Notes under the pieces: model-generated
Seen by the model: only the letters and a program-made list of their open reading frames with translations
Databases searched by the model: none
Told to the model about the DNA's origin: nothing
Shown: positions 1 through 10,506 of the stretch, in pieces
Position numbering within the stretch: position 1 is the stretch's first letter
Layout of the letters: every line of letters begins with the position of its first letter
Program-made: the position numbers and the translations under genes
Assembly (NCBI GenBank): GCA_031761405.1
Contig: JASEVX010000017.1
Coordinates: forward strand, 10,745,580-10,809,579
Direction of reading: 5' to 3'
From: Serripes groenlandicus
Taxonomy: Eukaryota > Mollusca > Bivalvia > Cardiida > Cardiidae
DNA length: 64,000 nt

Positions 1-232
1 GATTTTCAGGTTTTAGACAGGATGTTTTCAAAGTCGTCTGCTGCAGACTTGAAGTATATGGGAAAGGGATGATAAGTGATGGAAGATGTTGCTGATCAAA
101 TTCACCTTTTGCCAAAATGTTTTCAACTCAATTTGATAATTAAACTGTCATTAATAAAAAGTTTTCACATTATTGAAAAGATGTTTTCAAAGTCGTCTGC
201 TGCAGATATGCTGTATGTGGGAAATGGATAAT
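1..232 (+). mobile_element. Family A MITE, two partial copies in tandem
   Basis: The window opens inside the right half of a family A copy that ends near 72 (TCGTCTGCTGCAG then GGGAAAGGG). A second right half follows from about 100 to 232, starting at the CTTTTGCCAAAATGTTTTCAA core. Both lack the left end. Confidence 0.7.
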
Positions 233-962
233 CTAGGTGTTTACAGATTAAACCGAAGCTTGCTGTACGAAGAAATTAAATCCTTTCCAAGATACAGATC
301 GCATTTGACGCCTTAAAATATTTTTTTAAAAACATTGTGGGAAAAGAATTTTAAAATAAAAGCCATTTCTTTATTATATATACGAACAATATTTTCACTG
401 CTATCATAAATTTTCTCCTCCAATTTTCAAGATGTTTTCATTCTCAGTTTCTTCTGATGAATTCATAAAATTCCATAGCAGGTACATCTCTTTCAACATC
501 ACGTGATTGCGTCCGTTTAGATACCAACTTTTTTTTCAATCATTCAGAATTGTTGCGTTGAAATATTTCATCGACGAACCAATCTAGATTGTTTATCAAC
601 AAGTGTGTGGATAGATCTTTAGCGAAACTATGAATGAATAATAAGCTTCTCTGTATCTTCCACATTTGCTGTCCAGTTTTCACCTGCCGCACTTCGATTG
701 TAATTAATCTCCAATTAATCGTTTGTGAGTGAACACCTGTGCAAGGTTGACGAGTACATAGCAATAACGAACATACCGGCGTCACGCAAAAACCATTCTT
801 ATCGAATCACGCGATGAGTTAGGACTCTGATTAAGCTATAGATTGGCATATCGGCGTCTAATCCTTTACAGACGTATTGTCAATATAGACTAAAAGCGTT
901 GGTGAAGATTGTAGCAAGCACAGAGTTAAGTTTAGAGTTTCTGCCCATATCATGTTCGTATA
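233..962. other. Unassigned AT-rich stretch
   Basis: No repeat family, RNA gene or convincing exon was recognised here. The 81-residue minus-strand open frame at 540-785 has no recognisable motif and is no longer than expected by chance. Confidence 0.5.
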
Positions 963-1368
963 TTAACCCTTTCCCTCATATAGACGCTTTCTGACGCCTC
1001 TGCAGCATACGGCTTTTTGAAAACATAGTGACAAAAGAAGAAATTTCTCAAAACGAGCAATTTCTCCTTTTGCCACAATGTTTTCGACTTTTGGTCATAG
1101 GTTATCCATAGTTATACATATGCATATAAACTTGGTTTTAAACTCATTTAATTTAAACTTAGTTAACTACTATTTTTCAACTATTTCATTGTCTTAACCA
1201 TTTCTGTATGTTTATTTGTGAATATCAACCATGAGCTGTTCAGGCTTAAGTTGAAAATAAAATTTCTGTTCTGTTCTGTTCTCCATTCAATTATAGAGAT
1301 TTTCTATGTTTGACAAAATATGTTCAAAGTCGTCTGCTGCAGAATTGTCGTATGAGGGAAAGGGTTAA
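963..1368 (+). mobile_element. Family A MITE split by a LINE 3' fragment
   Basis: TTAA at 963-966 and 1365-1368 bracket the element. The normal sequence breaks after CATAGGTTATCCAT near 1107 and resumes at CCATTCAATTATAGAG near 1283. The roughly 175 bp between carry LINE 3'-end features. CCAT on both sides may be a short target duplication. Confidence 0.85.
1108..1283 (+). mobile_element. 5'-truncated LINE 3' end
   Basis: The insert ends with AAAATAAAATTTCTG followed by TTCTG repeats (1257-1281), the short simple-repeat tail typical of CR1/L2-like retrotransposons. There is no coding sequence left. It sits inside the family A copy at 963-1368 and is therefore younger. Confidence 0.6.
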
Positions 1369-1446
1369 TCGAGAAATTTGCCATAATGAACAACTTCTCC
1401 AATTGCCACAATGTTTCCAATTATAATGGTAAATGGGTTCAATAAA

Positions 1447-1600
1447 TTAACCATTTCCTATATACAGACGCTTTCTCACGCCTCAACAGCAGAAGACGTT
1501 TAACAACAAAACATTTTCTAATAACGAGCAATTTCTCCTTTTGCCACAATGTTTTCAACTCTATTCTATAATTATTGGGATAGGTTTTTTTGCGATTATC
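1447..1600 (+). mobile_element. Family A MITE, 3' truncated
   Basis: TTAACCATTTCC opens the element. The core GAGCAATTTCTCCTTTTGCC is present, and similarity is lost near 1600, so the right TIR is missing. Confidence 0.75.
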
Positions 1601-2179
1601 GAGCACCTCTCCGTTGTACGGATATCTGTCTGTCTTTCCCGCCGTCCTTCCAACTGTCCGTCATTCTTTGCATTAATTTTTCAAAACCTTGTTTTGGTCT
1701 GCTTTTTTTGGAGTTGTGTCCAGTATACATTATTTTTGTACGACCATTGTCTTAACTAATTTCCAATGTATCAATTTCAAACTTGGTTTATAGGTAACTT
1801 GTGACATGCAGATGTGCGGCGCACAATAACTCTAGCATGCTTAGTTTTGGACTGTTACATATAATGTGTATCACTTAATTATCCGAATATTGCAGGCGAC
1901 ACATGTGTTCCGTGGAAAGCTCGCGCTCAGTTTGTAGTGTCTTCTCAAGCTTAATTTACTTTGTCCGGATCTTTACTCTATCTCTGTTCAAAGGTTTCAT
2001 TACTATGCTTATTTGGTTTGACTTATTTCCGTGTTGTATTTGTGTTTTTATGTTGTTGTTTTTTAATTTCATCCGTGGCAATATTCCATGGTATTTATAG
2101 TATGTTATGGACTTATTCAACTGTTATGTTGTAAATGGTGATCAGAAACATAACAGTCGTAAATACTGGTGTCACAAAA
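1601..2179. other. Unassigned AT-rich stretch
   Basis: A pyrimidine-rich part (1625-1690) and AT-rich DNA. No recognisable gene. The 65-72 residue open frames at 1541-1759 and 1903-2100 are hydrophobic because of T-rich composition. Confidence 0.45.
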
Positions 2180-2188
2180 AGAAAATAG

Positions 2189-2702
2189 AATCCGGGACAA
2201 AATGCCACAGGACATAATGTCCACAGACAAAATGTCACAGGACATAATGTCCACGTACAAAATGTCACAGGACATAATGTCCACGGACAAAATGTCACAG
2301 GACATAATGTCCACGGACAAAATGTCACAGGACATAATGTCCACGGACAAAATGCAACAGGACACAATGTCCACGAATAAAATGCCACAGGACATAATGT
2401 CCACGGACAAAATGCCACAGGACATAATGTCCACGGACAAAATGCCACAGTATGAAAAGAAGTCAAAATGCCACAGTTTATTTCGAAAACATTTTATTTT
2501 GAATTATAATGTTAAAGTAGCACACCACCACAAGTGTTATGCGATGCCAGGATGTTACATGGGATGTGTGGATAGCTGATAAAAGTGATAGATCATGAAC
2601 TGTTTCATTCAAATACTGTTGCCACTTGGGGTGTGCTGCTTTAACATTATAATTCACAATAAAATGTTTTCGAAATAAACTGTGGCATTTTGTCCGGATA
2701 GC
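2189..2702. mobile_element. Family I foldback element, copy 1
   Basis: Ends AATCCGGGACAAAATG and CATTTTGTCCGGATAGC are inverted. AGAAAATAG occurs directly outside both ends (2180-2188 and 2703-2711), a 9-bp target duplication. The left part has about eight 30-bp units (2195-2450), each with GGACATAATGTCC and GGACAAAATG. Inside lie long inverted arms (about 2465-2535 and 2622-2690) that read towards GTTTATTTCGAAAACATTTT on each strand. A long open frame across the 30-bp units is a by-product of the unit length being a multiple of three. Confidence 0.85.
2195..2450 (+). repeat. 30-bp minisatellite inside family I copy 1
   Basis: Eight near-identical units alternate GGACATAATGTCCACG and GGACAAAATGYCACA. 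GGACATAATGTCC is nearly palindromic, so the array itself can fold. Confidence 0.9.
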
Positions 2703-3139
2703 AGAAAATAGTGTGGATTATTATCAGTACTATATCCATGAATTTATAGAAAAGTAATTCTCCCAACCATTTATACATAATTGATGACTGAATCACTTCA
2801 TTTTGATTGATTGAAATATTAATATTAATTTTTTTTTTTTTTTTTAATTATGATTTTGATTGTCCGTCATTCATCAGGCATTTTTCAGTATCTAGTTTGG
2901 ATCTTAAGTGTCAATTGAACTGGAAATATTGTACTTAAGGGTCGCTGCTCTGTTCTTTGTCATCTGTTTGTCCATCATTGTTTTATTATAGTTATACGAG
3001 AAACGCCTCAAACTTGTTCAAATATGTTTTGGTTATTGTCTGACAATTGAGTTGCCTCAAACATTGTTGGATTGTTTACAGGCCGATGGTGCTTTAAAAG
3101 AACCATATTTTGCTCATATCAACTATGCCTTACAGATGC
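2703..3139. other. Unassigned AT-rich stretch with a T run
   Basis: Contains a T-rich run at about 2829-2846. Nothing else recognisable. Confidence 0.45.
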
Positions 3140-3260
3140 CCATAATCCCTTTGTGCTTTCAGCGCTTTGATTCTTTCATTTGTAGAGACTTTTCCACATG
3201 TTTGCGCAGATGTGAACCAAATTCTCTGTGGCAGATTTGTTGTATGTTGGAAAGGGTTAA
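3140..3260 (+). mobile_element. Family A MITE, right-end fragment
   Basis: Diverged right half ending GCAGATTTGTTGTATGTTGG then AAAGGGTTAA (TTAA at 3257-3260). Confidence 0.6.
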
Positions 3261-3323
3261 TAATACGAACTTTATTGAATTCCTAACACTAGTATCGCCA
3301 ATCTTGATTTTGAAGTTACCCGG

Positions 3324-3515
3324 CAGAGGTCCAGATAAGGAGAGGTTTTCAGACCTTTTCACTATAATATATCTCTTGTTATCAAACCAAACCCTATGTT
3401 GTAGGTACTCAAAAGAATCGTCTCATTGAGACGATTCTTTTGAGTACCTACAACATAGTTACCATATGAAATAAGTATTTTAGAACAAGAAAAACGCTCC
3501 TTATCCAGAGCTCTG
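3324..3515. mobile_element. Family D hairpin MITE, copy 1
   Basis: Outer ends CAGAGGTCCAGATAAGGAG and CTCCTTATCCAGAGCTCTG are inverted. The centre is a perfect hairpin: 3395-3425 pairs with 3427-3457, 31 bp without a mismatch around one base. Confidence 0.85.
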
Positions 3516-3629
3516 GGACCGTACCTGAATACTAATGGTGAATTCTTTACTCAAACTAAATGAAATGAGAATCGATTATTGCAGACTTAGATTAGGCTGC
3601 ACGACTATGTAGGCGGGTTTAACTCACTG

Positions 3630-3720
3630 TGAGCAATTTCTCCTTTTGCTAAACTGTTATCTGTTAAAAGTCGTCTGCTGCAGAGTCGTCAGAAAGCGTC
3701 GGTATTTGGGAACGGGTTAA
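3630..3720 (-). mobile_element. Family A MITE fragment
   Basis: The terminal 90 bp of the GACGC end (GCAGAGTCGTCAGAAAGCGTC) ends in GGGTTAA. The other end is absent. Confidence 0.6.
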
Positions 3721-3922
3721 ACACGTGTTTAATAGGATAAGGGTTTTCCACCAATAACGCATTAAAGCACACGTAGTAAAATGGTCTTTCGTTGCGATGT
3801 CCGAAACATCAGTTTGCTTGGGCACTTGAAGATGCGATTGTTTAAATGTGTGTATGCAAGATGTCCCAACAACACAAGTATCCCTTTCGCTCATACGACA
3901 ATTCTGCAGCAGTGTACATTGC

Positions 3923-4091
3923 TACGGCAGCTTTAAAGGGACACACACATTTTTATAAATTACATACGATTTTTTTTTATCTCGTGCGCACGAGATACTT
4001 GTCTCGTTCGCAAGACTTAGTATCTTAGTATCTTACTATCTCGTGCGCACGAGATAAAAAGAAATTCGTGTGTGTCCCTTTAGAGCTGCCG
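3923..4091. mobile_element. Family K MITE with 8-bp target duplication
   Basis: Ends TACGGCAGCTTTAAAGGGAC and GTCCCTTTAGAGCTGCCG are inverted. TACATTGC flanks both sides (3915-3922 and 4092-4099). An 8-bp duplication and no coding capacity fit a hAT-type MITE. It contains the 20-bp palindrome TATCTCGTGCGCACGAGATA. Confidence 0.8.
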
Positions 4092-4273
4092 TACATTGCA
4101 CACATTTTTTTGTCAACAAATGGAAAATCTCTATAAATGAATGGATAGTATCTCGTTCGCAAGACTTAGTATCTCGTGCGCACGAGATAAAAAAACATTC
4201 GTGTGTGTCCCTTTAGAGCTGCCGTACATTGCACACATTTTTTTGTCAACCAATGGAAAATCTCTATAATAGA
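4008..4273 (+). repeat. 133-bp tandem duplication
   Basis: The right part of family K plus flanking family A sequence occurs twice, offset 133 bp (for example TTCGTGTGTGTCCC at 4065 and 4198). Only the outer copy continues into the rest of family A. Confidence 0.8.
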
Positions 4274-4689
4274 ACGGATAACCTATAACTAAAAGTGGAA
4301 AACATTGTTGCAAAAGGAGAAATTGCACGTTTTGTGCAATTTCTTCTTTTGTCACTATGTTTTCAAAAAGCCGTCTGCTGCAGAGGCGTCAGAAAGCGTC
4401 TATATGAGTGAAAGGGTTAAACAGGATTGAAGTCTCGCCCAATGGGGAGGTTCGTTACTAAACAACTTAGGCACTGCATATGCATCCTAGTAATACTCAC
4501 TTAAAAGTACTACTAAATTGTATCCATAATTAAACCTTGTTCATTTTTAAAACACTGTAATTAATAAAATAAATATCCATACCCGGAGGTAATATGATTT
4601 TTAATGAATTGTATATATGTTAATGTTATTTTGTTAACTGGTGGGTCCTCTGATGGTTTGTCGCCAGAAGAGATACCGGTGATATAGTT

Positions 4690-5247
4690 TTAAAGGGACT
4701 GAACACCATAATGGTCCAAAATCGTTATATTTTATACTTATTCTAATTAATCCAAAATACGCCTATATATATATATATATGTAACGGAATGTTGTAGAAG
4801 GTCGTACAAGTCTTGTTTTTCATTATTTCATAGGAAATAAGCAGTTAAAAAAACGTCCGCTCCGTGTTTTCCCGTTTAAAAATACCGTGGAATTTCCTCT
4901 TGCTCATTTGAATTTGTGGATTCAATTCGGCATTCTCTAATACTATCGACTCATTACATTCATGTATGCGTGAGTGTAAGGAACAACAACTCTGGGAAGG
5001 AGATTGTCAATTCGGTTGTAGTGATAACGTGATAAATATACAGGGATATTTTTAGATTTACTGGGTTACTAACCCAGTAGATTTTACAATGCAAAATAAC
5101 GAAAAATCTCCGCAATATTAATAGTGTGCATATATTGTAGTACATCAGTCAGCAAATCTCAATGCCTTACATGCAAAAACATCAAGGTAATAGCAATTTT
5201 TAACATTTTTTTTTGCTTTTTTCTCATATGGGATTCAGTCCCTTTAA
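4690..5247. mobile_element. Family H TIR element
   Basis: TTTAAAGGGACTGAACACC at the left and GGGATTCAGTCCCTTTAAG at the right are imperfect inverted repeats about 555 bp apart. The interior is AT-rich and holds the palindrome CTGGGTTACTAACCCAG near 5060. No transposase. A second copy was not seen in the window. Confidence 0.6.
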
Positions 5248-5387
5248 GATGTATCTTTTTGAACCTCCGGGTATAAAATAGCTAAGATATAATTGATAGT
5301 AAATGACATAGTCATTCAATTATAGACTAATTAAATAAATAGTAAAAATATAACCCTCGGCCCATGGTCTCTATTTTTAAACAAATA

Positions 5388-5653
5388 AGCCATCCCACGA
5401 GAAAACCGACATTATGGACGTTGCGTAAAGTATCGATCCGGACCTAAGCATGCCGCGCAAGCTGAACGGGACCGACACTCTTCGCCTCCTGTGGATTTTC
5501 TGTTTCAGTGGTCATTACTCTATACCTCTATCCCCCTGAGACGGAATGTGTCGGAATGTGTCGGCCCGGATCCGCCTGCACGGACTGCGCAGGATGATCT
5601 TGGTCGATACATTACGAAGAGTCCATAATGTTGGTTTTCTCGTTGAACGGCTC
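5388..5653 (+). mobile_element. Family B MITE
   Basis: Left AGCCATCCCACGAGAAAACC and right GGTTTTCTCGTTGAACGGCT are inverted. The interior has the family blocks GCGTAAAGTATCGA, CCTCCTGTGGATTTTCTG and GATACATTACG. Confidence 0.85.
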
Positions 5654-5839
5654 AAATGGATAAGTCAAAGACAATACCTGCCAGTCAAAATAGTTAACTC
5701 TGCACGGCGAGGTTAAACAAATTCATATCAGTTCAGTTTCAACAACATTACATTTTTATATATATGCGTCTTGTGTGTGACTAACCAGTTATACTCTTTT
5801 AACAGCTGTCGTTATGATATATCAGCTCATTTCGGTCGG

Positions 5840-5932
5840 CACCGAGGAGGGAAGCCACTGCTAGCATTATTAAAGTATCGGGTATGTCCGACCAGGATTG
5901 AAACTTCTGTATCCCTTTCCCGAGGCGGATGA
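5840..5932 (-). mobile_element. S1 SINE head fragment
   Basis: About 90 bp match the tRNA-proximal part of S1 (GAGGAGGGAAGCCACTGCTAG through CCCGAGGCGGATG). The tail half is missing. Confidence 0.55.
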
Positions 5933-5945
5933 TTTAACACTTATA

Positions 5946-6062
5946 TTACTCACAGAGGTGCCAGTCTCGTTTCAAATCTAAAAATAGCATTTAACTATAT
6001 ATTGATATATATAGTTAAATGCTATTGTTAGATTTTAAACGAGACTGGCATCTGTGATATTA
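5946..6062. repeat. Long hairpin (inverted repeat, arms about 54 bp)
   Basis: The left arm 5946-6000 and right arm 6005-6062 pair with few mismatches (GCCAGTCTCGTTT and AAACGAGACTGGC, TAGCATTTAACTATAT and ATATAGTTAAATGCTA). Probably a small MITE. No second copy was seen. Confidence 0.8.
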
Positions 6063-6210
6063 CTGATTTGACTACACCATACTTATCTGAAAGGTTTTTA
6101 TATACATTATGTATTCATTGACCCTGTACAGCATACGTTCAGACTATTTTGATTGGTCTAACATCCTGGATTCTAGGGCTATATTCCTTATCATACTTAT
6201 ATTTGAATTC

Positions 6211-6762
6211 CTCGGTTGTGTAGTGGTAGAGCGTCCGTCGCGAGTGCGGTAGGTCGCGGGTACGATCATGGCCTGGTCATATCAAATACTTATGGTAGTA
6301 ATGGCTTTATCTCCTTGGCGCTCAGGAGTTTTGGATATCATAACGACTATACCTGTTGGACGGATATAGAGAATAATAGGTTGGTGCCGTGGATTGAGAA
6401 CGTTTATCTGGCAAGGCGGAGTAATTTATCAGGTGAGCCGAAGGCGAATCCGATAAATTACGGTGCCGAGCCAGATAAACTTTCTATTTTTATCGACGAT
6501 ATTTGCTGTTTTTATCGATTGAAGTTGGAATTTACAGCGATGCTTGCTAAAAGAAAAGCAGTCCAGGCTAGCAGGTGCCCGCCAGCTTATCACGTGACCA
6601 ACTGACGTAGATCATAAGAAATATACGGCACCCTGCTATCGGGTCGAAATTGCTAGACGTGACAGGGTAAAATCGGATCAGTAGTACTGGTAACTAACCC
6701 ATCAAACACCGTGTTATCGCAGAAAATTGTTGAAAGCAGTGCCAAACACAATACAAAAAAAT
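6211..6762 (+). mobile_element. S1 SINE split by an insertion
   Basis: The tRNA-like head (GTGTAGTGGTAGAGCGTCCG, then a degenerate B box GGGTACGATCA) starts at 6211. The body is recognisable to about 6330 and the 3' end resumes at CAGTAGTACTGGTAAC near 6676 and ends TTGTTGAAAGCAGTGCCAAAC. About 340 bp of foreign DNA separate the two. Confidence 0.7.
6402..6480. repeat. Hairpin inside the S1 interruption
   Basis: GTTTATCTGGC at 6402 pairs with GCCAGATAAAC ending at 6480, and GTAATTTATC pairs with GATAAATTAC inside. It lies in the DNA that splits the SINE, so the insert is probably a separate small palindromic element. Confidence 0.75.
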
Positions 6763-6849
6763 TCACACTTTGGAAATCGTTTCCTTTTTCCTTTTAGAAT
6801 TTACTTGCCGAAACGTTTCATCTTGGAATGACTTATATGTTTAAAAACT

Positions 6850-7068
6850 CTTTGCCACATCCAACAAATCTGCATTAGACGACTTTGAAAAACAAATGCT
6901 TAAAATTGCACACGTTTCGATACCAAATGTGAGCAAATTCTCCTTTGGCCACAATGTTTTCAATTTTATTTGATAACTGAGTTATCTTTAATGGAGACTT
7001 TACACGGCATTGTCACTGTGTTTTCAAAGTCGTCTGCTGCAGATGTGTTGTATGTGGCAAAAGGGTTA
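6850..7068 (+). mobile_element. Family A MITE, rearranged
   Basis: The right half (6929-7068) is normal and ends GTATGTGGCAAAAGGGTTA. The left 50 bp look like the other end of the family in reverse (CAACAAATCTGCATTAGACG), so this is either two fragments or an inverted-end derivative. Confidence 0.6.
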
Positions 7069-7443
7069 TACCAGAGACCTAAATATTGTCTCTGGTTAAA
7101 CTGATTGTGACCGATACAGATCCAATCATACTAATGAGACAGTACATGAACAATGGTAGACTGGCAGCAGTACTTATGGTTATTTTTCAATGTTACAATT
7201 GGGGAGAACTCTAATAGACAAAATATGCATTACTCTGATTATCGTCCTAAAGACCCGACTATTAGTCGCACGTTTCGGACACCAGTTTAAATGCAGACAT
7301 ATAATAAAAACATAGAGCCGTGTGCCAGACTAGAACAATGGTACACGTCGGCATTTCTGAACAGTGTAGGTTCAGATCATAGTGTCCATCTGCTCAATCT
7401 TATCATAAACTACACCAGTTCACACAATCGTCTAACAAGCAGT
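7069..7443. other. Unassigned stretch
   Basis: No recognisable feature. The 79-residue open frame starting at 7291 runs into the family B element and has no motif. Confidence 0.4.
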
Positions 7444-7445
7444 TG

Positions 7446-7709
7446 TGCCGTTTCCACGAGAAAAAACCAACATTATGGTTTTTGCGTAATGTATCGACTC
7501 ATATCAGCCTGCGCGGTCTGCGCAGGCTGATCCGGGCCAACACTTTCCGTCTGAGGGGGATAGTGGTATAAAGTAATAATTCCTGAAACAGAAGATCCAC
7601 AGGAGGCGAAAAGTGTCTGTCCGGTTTAACCTGCGCGGCATGCTTAGGCTGATCCGGGTCGATACTTTACGCAGAGTCAACACTGGTGTTTTTCTCGTGG
7701 AACGGCTCA
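7446..7709 (-). mobile_element. Family B MITE
   Basis: Starts CCGTTTCCACGAGAAAAAAC and ends TTTTTCTCGTGGAACGGC. The GCGTAATGTATCGA end comes first, opposite to the copy at 5.4 kb. Confidence 0.85.
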
Positions 7710-8040
7710 TGTGTAAGTAGTATGTGAACAGTCTATATTTGGTTTTATACTGTTTACAAAAAGTCGTACCTATTCTCGTGCATTGGCTCAAAATGTTAAT
7801 ATAACGTTGGACTTGAATCATCTCATATGACAGTTGTATATTGAAAACAATTGGTAACGACTTGGTCTCTTGCGAAAAACGACTTTCGGAGATTTGGAAA
7901 TTACTGGCAATTCCTAAACAAATCGCATCCTTCTTAAGTAAATTTTAAGCGATCCTTACGCGTGTACAGGAAGCTTGGAGGAAAAGGTGGCGAACAGAGG
8001 CTATCCTGATCAGTCTATATGGATGCACACTGTCATCAAA

Positions 8041-8251
8041 GTCGTTTTCTGACGCCTCTGCAGCAGACGGCTATTTGAAAACATAGTGACAAAAGAAGAA
8101 ATTGCACAAAACGTGCAATTTCTCCTTTTGCCACAATGTTTTCCACTTTTAGTCATAGGTTATCCATTCAGTTATAGAGATTTTCTATATTTTTGACAAA
8201 ATATGTTCAAAGTCGTCTGCTGCAGATTTGTTGTATGAGGGAAAGAGTTAA
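8041..8251 (+). mobile_element. Family A MITE, left end clipped
   Basis: Starts inside the left end (GTTTTCTGACGCCTCTGCAG) and ends GAGGGAAAGAGTTAA. It belongs to the subgroup with ATTGCACAAAACGTGCAATT at its centre. It is part of a larger duplication shared with 10.73-11.13 kb. Confidence 0.85.
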
Positions 8252-8430
8252 ATAATTATACTTTTATCATTGGAAATTGTACATGGATGTTTGTCGAGAT
8301 GTTTTCTATACTATCTTCTGCAGTATCATTGAATGAAGAAAAAGGATTGATTTAATAACGTTTAAAGAAACCAACGAATGACCACACACACACCCTCGAC
8401 CCATACATAAAAAAACTATATCAGAAAATC
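8252..8430 (+). repeat. Duplicated flank shared with 10.95-11.13 kb
   Basis: After the MITE, the non-element sequence (TGGATGTTTGTCGAGATG, TTGAATGAAGAAAAAGGATT, then a CACACAC-rich part) recurs at 10949-11135. The duplication therefore moved a segment and not only the MITE. Confidence 0.8.
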
Positions 8431-8612
8431 TTTTTTTTTCTATTTTCTAGTGACGTGAACCAAACGATGATTACAATCTGCCGTCAAACGAGTGGGCGAT
8501 ATTAAGCCAGATATCAATATTGACGGATAAAGAGATGTCCACATTTAATATTTCGTGCGTCTTTAATCATCTCCTGAAAAAGAAAGTAGTCTGAATAAGA
8601 CTCATATTTAGA

Positions 8613-8826
8613 TGAACCCTTTTCCTCATACACCAAATCCGCGGCAGACTTCTTTGAAAACATATTGGCAGAAAAAGGAAAAGTCTCTACAAATTGATAT
8701 ATAATAATTGAATAGAGTTGAAATCATTGTGGCAAAATGATGACAATTTTCTCCTTTTGTCACAATCTTTCAAAAGCGGTCTTCTTTAGATGTGTCAAAA
8801 TGCGTAAGCATGTTGGAAAGGGTTAA
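8613..8826 (-). mobile_element. Family A MITE
   Basis: Diverged copy from ACCCTTTTCCTCATACACC to GTTGGAAAGGGTTAA (TTAA at 8823-8826). Confidence 0.8.
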
Positions 8827-8841
8827 TTATTTATATATATA

Positions 8842-8970
8842 GGATCCATCATGAGTTTTCTTTGGAGATCAAGATTTCTTAAATGAGTCTAGAAAAAAAC
8901 GGTTAATAACTCTCTTTTTTCGAGACGAATTTAAGAAATCTTCTCCAAAGAAAAACGAGTGGTGGATTCT
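8842..8970. repeat. Long hairpin (arms about 55 bp)
   Basis: GGATCCATCATGAGTTTTC and AAAACGAGTGGTGGATTC form the outer stem. CTTTGGAGATCAAGATTTCTT pairs with the matching inner part near 8930. Single copy here, probably a hairpin MITE. Confidence 0.7.
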
Positions 8971-9920
8971 TTTTATCACCTAAACAGTGTGTTTTAATGA
9001 AAAATATTGACAACATCAAAACAAAGACCTAATAACCTATTTTTCATGAGAACTTGTGATTCACCGCATAAAAAAGTAGTCCTCATCATGTTTGAATAAG
9101 AAGAAAAAAAAAAAAAAATTTTTTAAACAATTAAGACTCGTTATTTATTCAAAATAACGTATTATTGCATTTTTCAATGTGTAAAATTTAACAACTTAAC
9201 AATAAACATAATAAAGATAAAGGTCAAAATGACGTCATCAGTAGTCGCGTGTATGACGTGTTTTTGTTATCACACATGTTGGATATCGTTGTTCCGTGAT
9301 TTGTTCTCAACTTGAAAATAAGGGTATTTATGTGATAAAATGAAATATCAGTTGATATATATAGATTCATTTGTGTTTTCATACCATGATTTGAAGGCAC
9401 ATATTTATGTAGTTTGTAGCCTCAGCAATCCCTGGTAATTTAAACTTTGTTACTGTGTGGGTTCTCTGACATCTAATAACTGGAAAGTCACAGTTGTAAT
9501 TACCTGGGTATTGACCTATTCATTAAGGTTTTCGGAATAAATGAGATCGATCGAATGAGGCGGTACGTGTGAGAATGTGTGACTTTGACACAGTGTTTTG
9601 AAAATGTACTTTTGTCATCATAGACCAAGGTATTTTTCGTTGTACTTTTTTTGACGTTTCTTCTTGGAGAAAAATGGTTTTGCAACAGCAAAGGCAAAAC
9701 TCAAAGGATCAAGCCAACTAGGAGGATTTGTTCGTTTTGAACAACTTTTACTTTGTCAACACTGTTTTGTATTATTTCTAGATCATGGATACTACGGACC
9801 ACGTGGGCCCTGATCACACTCAGTTATAATGTCGTATTATATATAAAGATCGATATCTATAAAAAAAAATATATACCAGAGTAAAAGATGTTATATTTCA
9901 TAGAAGGATAAACTCTTGAA
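8971..9920. other. Unassigned AT-rich stretch
   Basis: Long AT-rich DNA with an A run near 9101-9118. It holds a perfect TGACGTCA palindrome at about 9230, the sequence of a cAMP-response element, but there is no gene beside it to regulate. No exon was recognised. Confidence 0.4.
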
Positions 9921-10145
9921 CCCTTTCCCACCTGCAGACGCATTTTGACGCAATAGCAGCAGACGACTTTTGAAAACATTGTGGCCAAAGGTGTAATTGC
10001 TCATCATGAGCAATTTCACCTTTGGCCACAATGTTTTCAACTTTATTTTACAATTAAGCTATCTCTTATGGAGATTTTTCAGCTTTTTATCACTTGGTTT
10101 TCAAATTCGTCTGATGCAGATTTGTTGTATGTGGGGAAGGGTTAA
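9921..10145 (+). mobile_element. Family A MITE, full length
   Basis: CCCTTTCCCACCTGCAGACGC to GTGGGGAAGGGTTAA. The core palindrome GAAAACATTGTGGCC/GGCCACAATGTTTTC is well kept. The left target reads TGAA instead of TTAA. Confidence 0.9.
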
Positions 10146-10289
10146 ATTGTTTACTGTATTTACTGATTAAATGACAGGCGTTTAAGTGCGTTTATGTTTT
10201 GTATTTGTATTTCACAGAAGGAAATGTTTCCCAATGGATGCAGTAAACTGATGCCATGATTATTTGACATGCTATCGAAAGCGCAATTT

Positions 10290-10506
10290 AGCCCTTTTCC
10301 CCCCATACGACAGTTCTAAAGCAGACGAATTTGAAAAGAAATCAAAGCAAAAATATGGTTAATCTCTATAAAAGAAAGTATTATTATTGAACAGAGTTGA
10401 AAACATTGTGACAAAAAGAAATGATTATAATGTGTAAGTTCTACTCTTGTCAGAATGTATTCAAATGTCGCCTGCAGAAATGCGCCCGCAAATGGGAAAT
10501 GGGTAA
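10290..10506 (-). mobile_element. Family A MITE, diverged
   Basis: CCCTTTTCCCCCCATACGAC to AATGGGAAATGGGTAAA. The core is partly lost. Confidence 0.7.

Larger units (their letters stand above)
3881..4420 (-). mobile_element. Family A MITE carrying a nested element and a duplication
   Basis: The host copy starts CCCTTTCGCTCATACGAC and ends GTGAAAGGGTTAA. It is about 540 bp instead of 230 because a family K element landed at 3923 and about 133 bp were then duplicated in tandem. Confidence 0.8.

Noticed and set aside
2113..2579. Repeat proteins of 107-136 residues on both strands
   Set aside because: By-product of the 30-bp units in a foldback transposon.
6216..6605. A 129-codon gene
   Set aside because: The frame starts in a SINE head and crosses a hairpin insertion, so it has no independent support.
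9230..9237. TGACGTCA as a cAMP-response element
   Set aside because: An 8-bp palindrome is expected by chance at this scale and no gene or promoter is next to it.
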